From CAZGAH01 sp964523295 (GTDB taxonomy: Bacteria; Desulfobacterota; Desulfovibrionia; Desulfovibrionales; Desulfovibrionaceae), in NCBI GenBank assembly GCA_964523295.1, contig CAZGAH010000024.1, positions 1-52,623 on the forward strand: a DNA stretch of 52,623 nucleotides, written 5' to 3'. Every line of letters begins with the position of its first letter. The first letter of the stretch is position 1. The notes beneath the pieces are model-generated. The model was not told where the DNA came from, ran no database searches, and saw only the letters and a program-made list of their open reading frames with translations. Positions 25,713 through 34,853 of the stretch are shown here, piece by piece. Position numbers and translations under genes: made by a program.

Positions 25713-26825
25713 ATGAAAATCGTGCACGTTGTCAATGTCCGCTGGTTCAACGCCACCGCCTGGTACGGCGTCTGGCTGGCCGGGCTGATGCGCGCGGCCG
25801 GACACGACTGCCTGGTCCTGGGACTCGAGGCCACCGAGCCGCTGCTCCGGGCCCAGGCCCTGGGCCTGCCCTGCCAGGCGCTCGAACTGAACACACGCAC
25901 GCCCCAAGGCATCGTGCGCCTGTATTTTCGCCTGAAGCGACTCCTGCGGGATTTTGCCCCGGACATCGTCAACTGCCACCGCGGCGAGGCCTTTGTGCTC
26001 TGGGGGCTGTTGCGCCGCCAGGCCCGGACCTTTCGTCTGATACGCACGCGCGGCGACCGCCGGATGCCCCGGGCGAACCTCGCCAACCGCTGGCTGCACG
26101 CCGACGTCGCCGATGCCGTGATCGTCACCACGCGCGACGCGGAAGGCTACTGCAGGGAGGGGCTCGGCGTGCCTGCCGCGCGCGTGCACTGCATCCCCGG
26201 CGGCGTGGATACCCGGGCCTTTCGTTTCGACGCCGCTGGCCGTGAACGCGTGCGGCACGAATTCGGCTTCGGAGCTGAAAGCCGGGTCATCGGGCTGCTG
26301 GGGCGCTTCGACCGGGTCAAGGGGCAGCGCGAACTTATCGCCGCGCTGGCTGCACTGCGCGAACGGCGGGCCGTGGACGATGTCCGGCTGCTGCTCATCG
26401 GCTACGATACGGCCCTGCGGCGTCAGGAAATCGAGGCCTGGGTCCGGGACTACGGCCTGGACGCCCGCTGCGCCATAACCGGCCGGCGCGACGATGTCGC
26501 GGCCTGCATCTCGGCCCTGGACATAGGCGTGGTCGCCTCGCTGGGCTCCGAGGCCATTGCGCGCGCGGCCCTGGAAATCATGGCCTGCGGTCGGCCACTC
26601 GTGTCCACGGCGGTCGGCGTTATGCCGGATTTGCTCTCTGCCGAGGCGCTGGTGCCGCCGGGCGACGTCCAGTCCTTGAGCGCGCGACTGGAACGGGTTC
26701 TGGACGACGCCGGGTTCGCCTCGCGGCTGCTTTCTGAACAGCAGAAACGCATTGCCGGGCTCACGGCGGAACATTTTCTGGAGCAGACGCTGGCGGTATA
26801 CCAGGACTGTTTGCAACGGGCCTGA
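25713..26825 (+). CDS. Glycosyltransferase family 4 protein
   Basis: 370 aa from ATG 25713 (MKIVHVVNVRWFNATAWYG); the upstream extension has no conserved sequence. It has two Rossmann-like halves (GT-B fold). The N-terminal half has FAPDIVNCHRGEAFVLWGLL. The C-terminal half has VIGLLGRFDRVKGQRELIAAL, a donor-site stretch ALDIGVVASLGSEAIARAALEIMACGRPLV with the family Glu, and VPPGDVQSL. It probably transfers a sugar from a nucleotide-sugar donor in envelope polysaccharide or lipopolysaccharide synthesis. The acceptor is unknown. It is convergent with the hisC-type gene. Confidence 0.85.
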   Translation: MKIVHVVNVRWFNATAWYGVWLAGLMRAAGHDCLVLGLEATEPLLRAQALGLPCQALELNTRTPQGIVRLYFRLKRLLRDFAPDIVNCHRGEAFVLWGLLRRQARTFRLIRTRGDRRMPRANLANRWLHADVADAVIVTTRDAEGYCREGLGVPAARVHCIPGGVDTRAFRFDAAGRERVRHEFGFGAESRVIGLLGRFDRVKGQRELIAALAALRERRAVDDVRLLLIGYDTALRRQEIEAWVRDYGLDARCAITGRRDDVAACISALDIGVVASLGSEAIARAALEIMACGRPLVSTAVGVMPDLLSAEALVPPGDVQSLSARLERVLDDAGFASRLLSEQQKRIAGLTAEHFLEQTLAVYQDCLQRA

Positions 26826-26840
26826 TCCTCGCCGATCAGG
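26821..26840. terminator. Hairpin between convergent glycosyltransferase and aminotransferase genes
   Basis: CCTGATC and GATCAGG form a 7-bp stem with a 6-base loop, overlapping the glycosyltransferase stop codon. There is no T run. The convergent position suggests a transcription end. Confidence 0.3.
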
Positions 26841-26870
26841 GGGAGCTGAGGCTAACGTTACGCGCAAGCT

Positions 26871-27983
26871 TCAGGGGCGCAGGGCCTCGCGCAGGGCCGC
26901 TTCGAACGGGTCGAGCAGGGCGTCCGGGGCCAGGGTGATCCGGATCCAGTTGGGGAAACGGAAATCGGTCATGGTCCGGATCAGAACCCCGCGCGTGAGC
27001 AGCCGTCTGGCCAGCAGCGTGTCGGGTAACGGCGTCCTGGCCATGATGAAATTCCCCTGCCCGCTCAATACCGGCAGGTCCAGTTCGGCGAAAAACGCCT
27101 CCAGACGCCGGCGCGCCCGGCTAACCATGGCCCGGGTGTTCTCGATGTGCGCCGCGTCGTCCTGAAGCGCCGCGGCTGCGCAGGCCTGGGCCGGCCGGTT
27201 CACCGAATAGATGATGGCAATGCGGCGCAACTGATCCACGACGTCGGCCGTGCCGCAGAGATAGCCGACGCGCAGTCCGGCCAGGCCGTACATCTTCGAA
27301 AAGGTTCTGAAGACCACGACGTTGGGCCGCCGGTCGAGCAGGGCCAGGCCGTCGGGATAGTCCGGTTCGGCCACGAACTCGGCGTAGGCCTCGTCCAGCA
27401 CCACGAGCACGCGCTGCCCCAGGGCATCGAGAAAGGCCTCCAGGGTCGCGAGATTCCAGTAGGACCCTGTCGGGTTGTTCGGATTGCAGAGGAAGATGAC
27501 CCGGGTACGCCGATTGACCGCGGCAAGCAGGGCGTGCGCTTCGTAGCGCCCGCAATGCAAGGGGGCCATGCGCACCTCGACGCCGGCCTTGGTTGCGGCC
27601 CACTCGTAGGCGGCGAAGGTCTTATCGGCGGTGACGATATTATCACCCTTCTGGCAGAATGTTTTCACGGTGCAGCCGATAAGCTCGCACGAGCCGTTCC
27701 CCACCAGAAACTGCTCGGGGTCCTTGCCGTGCTTGCGCGCGAGTATCTCCCGCAGGCTCCACGAATCGCCGTTGGGATACCAGGCCACATCGTGGGCCTG
27801 GTATCCGGCCAGCATCCGCTGTACGGCCAGGGGCGGGCCCAGGAGGTTCTCGTTGTTGTGCAACCGTATGATCCTGTCCACGCCATAGAAACGGCACAGC
27901 TCGGAATCCGGCCGGGTCGGCCGGTAGGGCTCGAAGTCGCGGACATAGTCCGGGACCAGGTCGATCAGTTCAGTATCGGGCAT
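26871..27983 (-). CDS. hisC: Histidinol-phosphate aminotransferase-like PLP enzyme
   Basis: 370 aa. It is a fold-type I aminotransferase with RLHNNENLLGPP, FLVGNGSCELIG, FLCNPNNPTGSYWN, VVLDEAYAEFV, and the PLP lysine in FRTFSKMYGLAGLRVGY. RITLAPDALLDPFE lies near the end. This is the HisC pattern, though HisC-like enzymes also act on aromatic and other amino acids. No histidine gene adjoins it. The start overlaps the end of the GNAT-like gene by 14 bases, so the two are co-translated. That context may point to a specialised pathway rather than histidine synthesis. Confidence 0.8.
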   Translation of the reverse strand: MPDTELIDLVPDYVRDFEPYRPTRPDSELCRFYGVDRIIRLHNNENLLGPPLAVQRMLAGYQAHDVAWYPNGDSWSLREILARKHGKDPEQFLVGNGSCELIGCTVKTFCQKGDNIVTADKTFAAYEWAATKAGVEVRMAPLHCGRYEAHALLAAVNRRTRVIFLCNPNNPTGSYWNLATLEAFLDALGQRVLVVLDEAYAEFVAEPDYPDGLALLDRRPNVVVFRTFSKMYGLAGLRVGYLCGTADVVDQLRRIAIIYSVNRPAQACAAAALQDDAAHIENTRAMVSRARRRLEAFFAELDLPVLSGQGNFIMARTPLPDTLLARRLLTRGVLIRTMTDFRFPNWIRITLAPDALLDPFEAALREALRP

Positions 27984-29277
27984 GATGGTATATTATCAGA
28001 TCGGAACGGCCGCCGCAGGGCAGCAGCAATGCGGGACGGAATCCCTGGGCAAGCAGCTCCGGCGTCATCCCGCTCTGCCAGAGTTCCGCCAGGTCCTGGT
28101 GGAAAAAAATGTTCTGGACGCCCGCAGCGAGCAGTCGGGCCAGCTGCCGTCCGAGAATGTCGGCAAAGTCCTCGCCGTCGCGCAGCGGGTGCAAGACCGC
28201 CTCGAACAGGTCCAGGCGCAGCTCCGGAAAGAGCACTGCGTTGTCGTGGCGGTGGGGAGAGACCGTGGCCGGAGCGACCTGACGGAACTCACGCACAAAG
28301 GCCAGCCGCTCGTACTGTTCGCGCAAAAAAGGTTCGATCGCGGCGTGCGTCAGCACCACGCCGCCGAAGTCCTCGCGCAGGTGCCGGTAGCAGGCCCTCA
28401 ATGTGACACGGGTGCTCGGGTCGATGACGTAGTCCACGGCGCCGAGATATTCGAAATACGCCTGCGGCAAGGCCGGCGTCGTCTGCCCGCTGTAAACGCC
28501 GATGACCCCGGTGCGGGCCACGGACGACAGGAACAGCTCCACCAGACAGCGGGCGANNNNNNNNNNGCCGCTTTCCGGTCGGGCGAAGACATAGGGACCG
28601 AAAAATATCATGGTCCGCGGTCCGGCCAGATGCCAGCAGAGCAGCCCGGCAGTCCGGCCGTGGATATCCGTAGCGAGCGCCACGTGCAGTTCGCCGGCCT
28701 GAATCATATCCACGATTTTGGCTGGTTGTCGCAGCGTTTTCAGCAGCAGATGCCGCGGGCAAAAGGCCTCCGCCAGTTGGCATGCCTCGTACAGGGCCGT
28801 TTCCGAGGGGTGCTCCTGCGCGGTGAACGGGGGATGCAAGGGGGCGTCCAGGGCAACCGCCCCGACCGATTGCGGCGGATACTCCTTGTCCACTTCGACG
28901 ATCAGCCGGAACGAAAAGGCGTCGCGTCGCTCCAGCCAGGTGCGGCAATCCTTACAAAATAAAAGGCTGGAAGCGATATTTTCCTCGTCCGGCGTCTGAC
29001 CGAAAAGATTGAAGACCTCCAGCCTTTCCGGGGCAGCGCTAGAAAAGCTCAGCCGCACGGCAACGGCCCGGTCCTCGATGTCCAGGTCGAGCGTCGACCC
29101 CGGGGCCACGGCCCCGCACAACAGGGCAAAGGCCGCGGGAGCCACCTGGCAAAGCTGTGCGGTCGCGCCGGCATCCAGCCGCCAGACCCGCGCCGCGCGC
29201 TCCACCGCGCAGACCGCCAAATCCTGCCACACGGGTAACGCCGGCAGACGGATCAGGATCGATGGACAACGAATCAT
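27970..29277 (-). CDS. GNAT-like protein with an anti-sigma/ATPase-like N-terminus; contains an assembly gap
   Basis: About 435 aa from ATG 29275-29277 with GGAGAAGAG upstream; ten N at 28557-28566 replace an unknown stretch. The middle and C-terminal sequence has the look of a GNAT acetyltransferase (AGLLCWHLAGPRTMIFFGPYVF, then VELFLSSVARTGVIGVYSG and AYFEYLGAVDYVI). The first 150 residues resemble degenerate RsbW-like ATPase domains (an alternating hydrophobic pattern with VAVRLSFSSAAPERLEVFNL). Both assignments are by eye and uncertain. It overlaps the following hisC-type gene by 14 bases. A short upstream frame overlaps its start by four bases. Confidence 0.5.
   Translation of the reverse strand: MIRCPSILIRLPALPVWQDLAVCAVERAARVWRLDAGATAQLCQVAPAAFALLCGAVAPGSTLDLDIEDRAVAVRLSFSSAAPERLEVFNLFGQTPDEENIASSLLFCKDCRTWLERRDAFSFRLIVEVDKEYPPQSVGAVALDAPLHPPFTAQEHPSETALYEACQLAEAFCPRHLLLKTLRQPAKIVDMIQAGELHVALATDIHGRTAGLLCWHLAGPRTMIFFGPYVFARPESGXXXXARCLVELFLSSVARTGVIGVYSGQTTPALPQAYFEYLGAVDYVIDPSTRVTLRACYRHLREDFGGVVLTHAAIEPFLREQYERLAFVREFRQVAPATVSPHRHDNAVLFPELRLDLFEAVLHPLRDGEDFADILGRQLARLLAAGVQNIFFHQDLAELWQSGMTPELLAQGFRPALLLPCGGRSDLIIYHHARY
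28557..28566. other. Assembly gap (10 N)
   Basis: Ten N inside the GNAT-like gene. The same protein is recognisable on both sides. Confidence 0.95.
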
Positions 29278-29483
29278 ACTCTTCTCCGGGTCTCGGAAGA
29301 CTGTAGTCCCAAATACATACGACTGTCCGCGCTCGCACGCAAGCCCCGCGACCGCCATACACGACGATTTTGTTCTAAGCCCGCGCCCGCCGCCGGGCGG
29401 GTGTTAAGGGTCATCCCGAGATAATCAAACACTTGACGGGTATTGCGGGCAAGCTCACGCGTTGTTTGTTTGACGTTCGTCAC
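29274..29483 (-). CDS. Possible small protein upstream of the GNAT-like gene
   Basis: 69 aa from GTG 29483, beginning MTNVKQTTRELARNTRQVFD. Its TGA shares ATGA with the next gene's start (29274-29277), as in coupled genes. The AAAGGAG before it overlaps the start codon, which is poor spacing. The second half is Arg-rich and low in complexity. I recognise no family. It may instead be untranslated leader. Confidence 0.28.
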   Translation of the reverse strand: MTNVKQTTRELARNTRQVFDYLGMTLNTRPAAGAGLEQNRRVWRSRGLRASADSRMYLGLQSSETRRRV

Positions 29484-29863
29484 TCCTTTAAAAAGGAGAG
29501 TGCTACAGTAAAACGTCGAAGTCTACTCACATTTACAGGTCCATAGCCCTTTCGTATCTGACTTCGATCCTCAGCGAATACCTCATCTAAAACACAATAG
29601 CATTTATTTTCAAAGTGCCAGTGTCTCATGTTGATTTCAAAATTTTTCTGCATCTGCTTAATCTTGCGGCCTGCTCGTTATGCCATAAGCAGGCTCAGCA
29701 GTCTTTTTATTGTTTGCTTTATAGTAAATATGACGTTCGATTATCAATACCTGTTTTGCATGGCGAATAATTTTCAGTCTGGGGAGGAAGGGGAGGCAGG
29801 CACTGTGGCAGGTTAGGGCCATGGAGACGGAGAAAAGGGGCCTTGCGGCAGTTGTGCTCCTGG
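29484..29863. other. AT-rich intergenic region
   Basis: About 380 bases, distinctly AT-rich compared with the neighbours. CTCCTTT and AAAAGGAG form a short inverted repeat near 29483-29498. GCCTGC (29669-29674) and GCAGGC (29689-29694) form a stem followed by a short T run at 29703-29707, a weak + strand terminator candidate. A hydrophobic 62-codon frame (29628-29816) is not convincing. Confidence 0.4.
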
Positions 29864-30183
29864 CTAATATATATAGATTTGCGCTATCCCTCCCACAAGT
29901 CGGGCAATTTCCTCGCGGAGGTCTGCGGGGGCCAGGCATTCGGCGCTGGGGCCGAAGGTCTCTCATGCGGTTTCCGGGGGCAGGGAGAAGACGTGCGTTG
30001 TGGTCAACGGGGTCAGCTCGCGGATGCGCTGCATGGCGAGGAGCATTGGCCCGGCCTCGGCATAGCCGGCGCGGTGGTCTCCGGTCTTGAGGCCGCTCAG
30101 GTAGAAGGCTCCACCCTGGCTGAGCCGTTTGAGCGGGGCGAAGTCGTGTTCGCCGTCCGTGGCTTCAGGTCGAACCGCACCAT
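29864..30183 (-). pseudogene. Remnant of a WYL-domain transcriptional regulator
   Basis: On the minus strand one frame reads DGEHDFAPLKRLSQGGAFYL, then YAEAGPMLLAMQRIRELTPL, to a TGA at 29963-29965. It continues in the same frame ETFGPSAECLAPADLREEIA, then RLVGGIAQIYIY, to a TAG at 29864-29866. This matches the WYL core and the WYL C-terminal (WCX) extension, whose usual ending has G-P-x-A-E-V-L-x-P-x-x-L-R. The helix-turn-helix half is absent. The upstream VRFDLK near 30165-30183 is in another frame. Together this shows a decayed 3' remnant. It lies just downstream of the transporter gene. Confidence 0.6.
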
Positions 30184-30211
30184 GCGGCCCGGGAGCGGGA
30201 AATGCCGCCGT

Positions 30212-32867
30212 TCAGCGCTTCTGGAGCTGGCCGGCGAGATAGCGGCAGGCGTTTACGCCGATGAGCGGATAGAGCTTCATGAGCTCCATGAAGTGACCAG
30301 CCCGGATCAGCAGCGTTTCGACATTGTCCAGCGCCACATAGTCCCGCCGGGCCGGCTGTTCGGCGAACAGTCCCAGCAGGCCGAGCACGTCGCCGGGCTC
30401 GATGATTTCCGGCGCAATTTGCCCGTCTCCGGACGGGCTGCGCGCCTCTACCCTCCCGACGGTCACGAGGTGTACGCCCTCGAACAGCGCGCCCGAACGG
30501 ACGAGCACTGTCCCGGCGGAGCTGGCCGTGGGTTCGGCTATCGAGGCCACCGCCCGCAGTTCGCGGATGCCCAGTCCGCTGAAGACCGCGACGCGGCGAA
30601 GAATTTGTACGTGGCGTATGATCGGCAGCATGGGAACCTCCTTGCCGCGGCAACGTTCGAGTGTCCAGGCAGAGGCCTGGCGTACGTCCTGATCATGGTC
30701 GACGCCTGCTGCGCCGGCTACGGCGCAGAGTATCGCGTCGGCGCGCGTCTCTCCGACCACGCAGATGCTCAGGAAGCGGGTCAGCGGCGAGCGGTCGCCC
30801 ACCAGCCTATGGAGCACGCGGGCAGCGCTGTCGCCGCGCTGTATCGGCAGCACGGTCCTGCCGCGGGCGATGCGCTCGGCCTCGGGGATGGAATCCACCA
30901 GCGGGACGATCCAGGCGGCCGTGACCGGATCGAGCGTGGTCTCGATCAGCTCCACGGCGGCCGACCGTTCGCCCTGGCCCGAGGCCTCGAAAATGAGCCG
31001 CATGTCCGCGTGCGTTACCCAAAGCCCCCGAAAGACCATCAGCAGCGCCTCGCGGGAGCGCTCCCGTAGGTGTTGCGCCATCAGGGACGCGNNNNNNNNN
31101 NGGAGCGCATGCCCCGCTCATGTCCGCCACCAGGGCATTCGCGGCCACAAGGCAGTCATAGGCTGCTATCAGCCGGTTCCCGAGAAAGGGGATGAGGTCC
31201 GCGTCGCGCGTCCGCCCCAGGCGCAGTGTTTCCAGGACGCCAAGCTGCACGCGTTCCGAGTCCTGCCGCAGGGCCCGCTCCAGAAACGGCAGTGCCGGCG
31301 GACCGTAGCGCGAAAGCGCCTCGATGGCGGCGCGGCGGACGTTCTCTTCCTGATCCAGCAGCGGCAATAGCCCGGGCAACGCCCTCGGATCCCGGCTGAG
31401 GGCGAACGAGGCGGCCGCCTCGGCCCGGATGTGCGGATCGGGATCGTCGAGCCGGATCAGCGCGGTGTCGGGATCGAGCTGCGGAATGTCCAGTTCGCCC
31501 AGAAGCTCCAGAACCTCCTCAGGATAGGCCTCGGGCTCCATCCGCTGTCCGTCCGGGGCGTCCGCATCCGCCACGCCGACGGCAGCGGCCCCGAAACGGT
31601 CGTAGTCCAGCCCGCTGCCAGCAAGCACCTGTTTGAGCCCCTTCCCGTAAAAGCGGCGGAAACGAAAGGCCTCGATGCCCCAGAGCACCGACACCGCGAC
31701 GCCCAGGAGGGTCAGGTCGCGGGGTGCTATCTCGTCCTTCAGCGCGACAAGCAGCAGAGCCCCGCCCACCGTGGAGGCCTGGCAGAGCGCGCCCCGGATG
31801 AAAATCTGGCTCCAGGCCGCAATCTCGCGCGGGACCAGCGTGAACAGCAGCTTGGTCAAGGGCCCGAGTGCGGCGCGCTGGAGGAATATGCTGGAGAACT
31901 GCGCGTAGGAGGCGGCGACCAGATTATAGAACAGGGCCAGGGCCCCGAAGGAGAGCAATCCGTTCAGCGGCGTCGCCAGGGCAAGGGCGCGCGGGGAGAG
32001 CCGTTCGTAGAGCCGTCCCGAGAGCGTGATGCCGATAAAGGTGATGCTGGTCGTGGCCCCGCGAAACCAACCCAGAAAAACCAGCAGGTCCTGCTCGGAG
32101 TGAAAGGCGTCCGCGGCCACTATCCCGAACTGCCAGGCCAGGACTGGCAGCGCCAGATTAGGCAGGATGGCGCAGGCGCACAGGAACCGGAAAATGGGGT
32201 AGCGCTCCAGAAAGCCGAAGACGGCGGAGAATTCCGGCGACGTGCCCGTGGCCTGTTCCGGGCCGCGCGCAGCCGTTTTCCGGGGCCACAGCGTCGCCAG
32301 GGCTCCGGCCAGCAGCAGGTTGGCCGCGCCGCACAACGGCAGGGCCGCATCGAAGCCGAGCAGGCTGGCCAGCGGGTGCGAGGCCATGCTGCCCAGGGTG
32401 GTTCCCATGACCTGCGCAAGGGTGATCAGGCGAAACAGCCGCTTCCCCTGCCGCGCGTCGAACAGCTCCTGAACCAGATTCCACAGATAGACGAGCAGGA
32501 AACCGTCCATGAGCGAGAGCAGCAGATACAGCAGCGGACACACAACCTCCGCCTCTTCCGGCGACGGATACGAGAGCAGGACCTGGGTCGCGCCGCACAG
32601 GAGCAGAAAGCCAATCAGCATTCCGCGATCCGAAATGCGCGTGCCCATGCGTCGGCAGAGGCTGAACACCGCCAGCGAGAGCACCCCGCCGGCACAGAGC
32701 ATGATCGGGATGCGGTCCGGACCGTAGCGCTTGAGGAACGAGGCGTCGACGTAGTTCCGAAACAGGGCGAAAAAAAGGAAAATGGTAAAGAACAGGAGCA
32801 GGCAGCGCGCAACGACGGCGTACTCCCCGGGAAAAACGCGCAGTGTCTTTTCCAGCCACCCTTTCAT
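30212..32867 (-). CDS. Nucleotide-transporter-like (NTT/MFS) protein fused to HEAT repeats and a cyclic-nucleotide-binding domain; contains an assembly gap
   Basis: The start is ATG 32865-32867. The frame runs to the gap at 31092-31101 and resumes in another frame to 30212. About 400 residues with roughly eleven membrane segments come first (FLFFALFRNYVDASFLKRYG, LFRLITLAQVMGTTLGSMAS), resembling ADP/ATP-translocase-like or MFS carriers. HEAT repeats follow (LIRLDDPDPHIRAEAAASFA, ALPGLLPLLDQEENVRRAAI). After the gap comes a helical stretch and a cyclic-nucleotide-binding fold (VFSGLGIRELRAVASIAEP, then VHLVTVGRVEARS and ELMKLYPLIG). Substrate and ligand are unknown. The start is five bases after the serB stop, so the two form an operon. 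Confidence 0.75.
31092..31101. other. Assembly gap (10 N)
   Basis: Ten N between the HEAT part and the C-terminal part of the transporter-like protein. The reading frame changes across it. Confidence 0.95.
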
Positions 32868-32872
32868 GCCGC

Positions 32873-34087
32873 TCAGGCTACAATATCGCGGTCGCGCAGG
32901 CCGATGAGGTAGAGGATGCTGTCCAGGCCGAAGGTGGAGATGGACTGGCGGGCGCCTTCGCGGACGACGGGTTTGGCGTGAAAGGCGATACCGAGCCCGG
33001 CGATTGTGAGCATGGGCAAATCGTTGGCGCCGTCGCCCACGGCGATGGCCTGTTGCAGGCTGATGCGCTCTTTTTCCGCAATCTCGCGCAGGGCCGCGGC
33101 TTTGCGCGCGCCGTCGACGATCTCCCCCCGCAACTGCCCGGTCAGGCGGCCGTCAACGATTTCCAGCTCGTTGGCGTAGACGTAGTCGATGCCCAGACGC
33201 TCTTGCAGCCGGCGGCCGAAATAGGTGAAGCCGCCGGAGATGATGGCGATCTTGTAGCCGAAGCGTTTGAGGTTGGCGATGAGCCGTTCCGCGCCGTCGG
33301 TGAGCGGGATGTTCTCGGCGAGCGCGTGCAGGGCCGTTTCCTCCAGGCCGCGGCAGCATGACAGCCGGCGGCGCAGGCTTTCGCGGAAATCGATCTCCCC
33401 GCGCATCGCGGCCGCGGTCACGCGGCTGACCTCCTCGCCCACGCCCAGGAGTCGGGCCATCTCGTCGATGCCCTCGGCCTGCACCAGCGTGGAGTCCATG
33501 TCAAAGGCGATCAGCCGGCGGTTGCGGCGGAAGGCGTTGTCTTCCTGAAAGGCGATATCCACGTTCTGGGTGCTGGCGATGGACAGAAAGGCGCTGCGCA
33601 TGGCGGCCGGGTCGCGCGGCGTACCGCGTACGGAGAATTCGACGCAGGCGCGCTGGCCGTCGGGCTGCGCGTCGAGCTGGAAACGGCCGGAGAGGCGCGT
33701 GACCACGTCGATGTTCAGCCCGTTCTCGGCGATGACCGCCGTAATTGCGGCCACCTGTCGGGCGCTGAATTCGCGACTGAGCAGGGTCACGATGTGCCGG
33801 TCCTTGCCCTGCGCTGCCACCCAGCCGGCGTAGCGCTCCGCGGTGATCGGCGTGAAGCTGACCGTGATGCCGAGTTCGTGCGCGGCGAACAGCACGTCCT
33901 TGATGATCGGCGAGGACTCCGAGGCCGCGGGGATGCGGATGAGAATCCCCAGGGAGAGCGTGTCGTGGATCACGGCCTGGCCGATGTCCAGAATCGAGAC
34001 GTCGTACTCGGCGAGCACGGCCGTGATGCCGGCCACCAGGCCGGGCTTGTCCTCGCCGGTCAGGCGAATGAGGATCAGCTCCTGCAT
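32873..34087 (-). CDS. serB: Phosphoserine phosphatase with N-terminal ACT domains
   Basis: 404 aa. Residues about 1-175 hold two ACT-like domains (ILIRLTGEDKPGLVAGITAV and a second at about 97-175). A HAD phosphatase domain follows: motif I FDMDSTLVQAEGID (catalytic Asp at 196 and 198), motif II ISGGFTYF, Lys in ARKAAALREIA, and motif III GDGANDLPML. It removes phosphate from phosphoserine in the last step of serine synthesis. ACT domains may give amino-acid control. It lies 24 bases downstream of yajQ and 5 bases before the transporter-like gene. Confidence 0.93.
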   Translation of the reverse strand: MQELILIRLTGEDKPGLVAGITAVLAEYDVSILDIGQAVIHDTLSLGILIRIPAASESSPIIKDVLFAAHELGITVSFTPITAERYAGWVAAQGKDRHIVTLLSREFSARQVAAITAVIAENGLNIDVVTRLSGRFQLDAQPDGQRACVEFSVRGTPRDPAAMRSAFLSIASTQNVDIAFQEDNAFRRNRRLIAFDMDSTLVQAEGIDEMARLLGVGEEVSRVTAAAMRGEIDFRESLRRRLSCCRGLEETALHALAENIPLTDGAERLIANLKRFGYKIAIISGGFTYFGRRLQERLGIDYVYANELEIVDGRLTGQLRGEIVDGARKAAALREIAEKERISLQQAIAVGDGANDLPMLTIAGLGIAFHAKPVVREGARQSISTFGLDSILYLIGLRDRDIVA

Positions 34088-34111
34088 TGGCGTTCCAGCC
34101 CCCGCGGGCGT

Positions 34112-34652
34112 TCAGCTTTTCATGTTCACGTATTGCAGCGGGATGCCCAGGTCTTCCTTGTTCAGCAGTCCGATGACCGTCTGCAACTCGTCGATCTTCT
34201 TGCCGGTCACGCGGACCTGTTCGTCCTGGATGGCGGTCTGCACTTTGAGCTTGAGCGCCTTGACCATTTTCACGATCTTCTGGGCCACGTCCTTGGTCAC
34301 GCCCTCGCGGATGGTCACCTCGGCGCGCACCTGGCCCTTGGCGGCGGCCTCGGGTTCGCCCCATTCCAGGCTCTTGGGATCGACCTTGCGCCGCACGAGA
34401 TGCGTGATCAGCAACTCTTTGATCGCCCGGTACTTCATGTCGTCGCCCGTGAGCACGCGCAGCTTTTTGTCCTTGCGGTCCAGGTCCAGCTCCGTGGCGA
34501 CGTTGCGGAAGTCGTACCGCGTGTTCAGCTCTTTCTTGACGTTGNNNNNNNNNNCGTAGGTCGTACCGATGTTCGATCTCTTTTCGAGCCTGGTTGATGG
34601 CGTTGTCGACCTCCTGCAGGTCCACGCAGCTGACGATATCGAACGAAGGCAT
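34112..34652 (-). CDS. yajQ: YajQ-family nucleotide-binding protein, with an assembly gap and duplicated segment
   Basis: The start is ATG 34650-34652 with AGGAG upstream. The frame reads MPSFDIVSCVDLQEVDNAIN to the gap at 34545-34554, then changes frame and runs to 34112 (KKLRVLTGDDMKYRAIKELL, QTAIQDEQVRVTGKKIDELQ, LQYVNMKS). YajQ (DUF520) proteins bind c-di-GMP or nucleotides and act as regulators in several bacteria. The sequence just before the gap (QARKEIEHRYDL) and just after it (NVKKELNTRYDF) correspond to the same family position, so one segment appears twice in diverged form. The gene is probably intact in the organism but mis-joined here. Confidence 0.8.
34545..34554. other. Assembly gap (10 N), suspect join
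   Basis: Both flanks encode the same YajQ segment in different sequence. A simple missing stretch would not produce this. Confidence 0.9.
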
Positions 34653-34853
34653 AACGCTCCTTTCCTCCTTGCGCTGACTGACGACCGGCCCCGACGGCAC
34701 CACTGCCCGCCCGGACCGACAGGGGCCATAACCTATCCAGGCGCGGCCCGGATGTCCAGAGGGGCGGGGCATCAAAATCCACCACCACGCAGCCACGTAC
34801 ACCTCCAGCGCCGCCGTCACGTCAGCCTGTTTCGGGGGAAGCGTCAGCTCGGC

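Noticed and set aside
29628..29816. Hydrophobic 62-codon frame in the AT-rich spacer
   Set aside because: It has no ribosome binding site. Hydrophobic codons are expected in AT-rich DNA.
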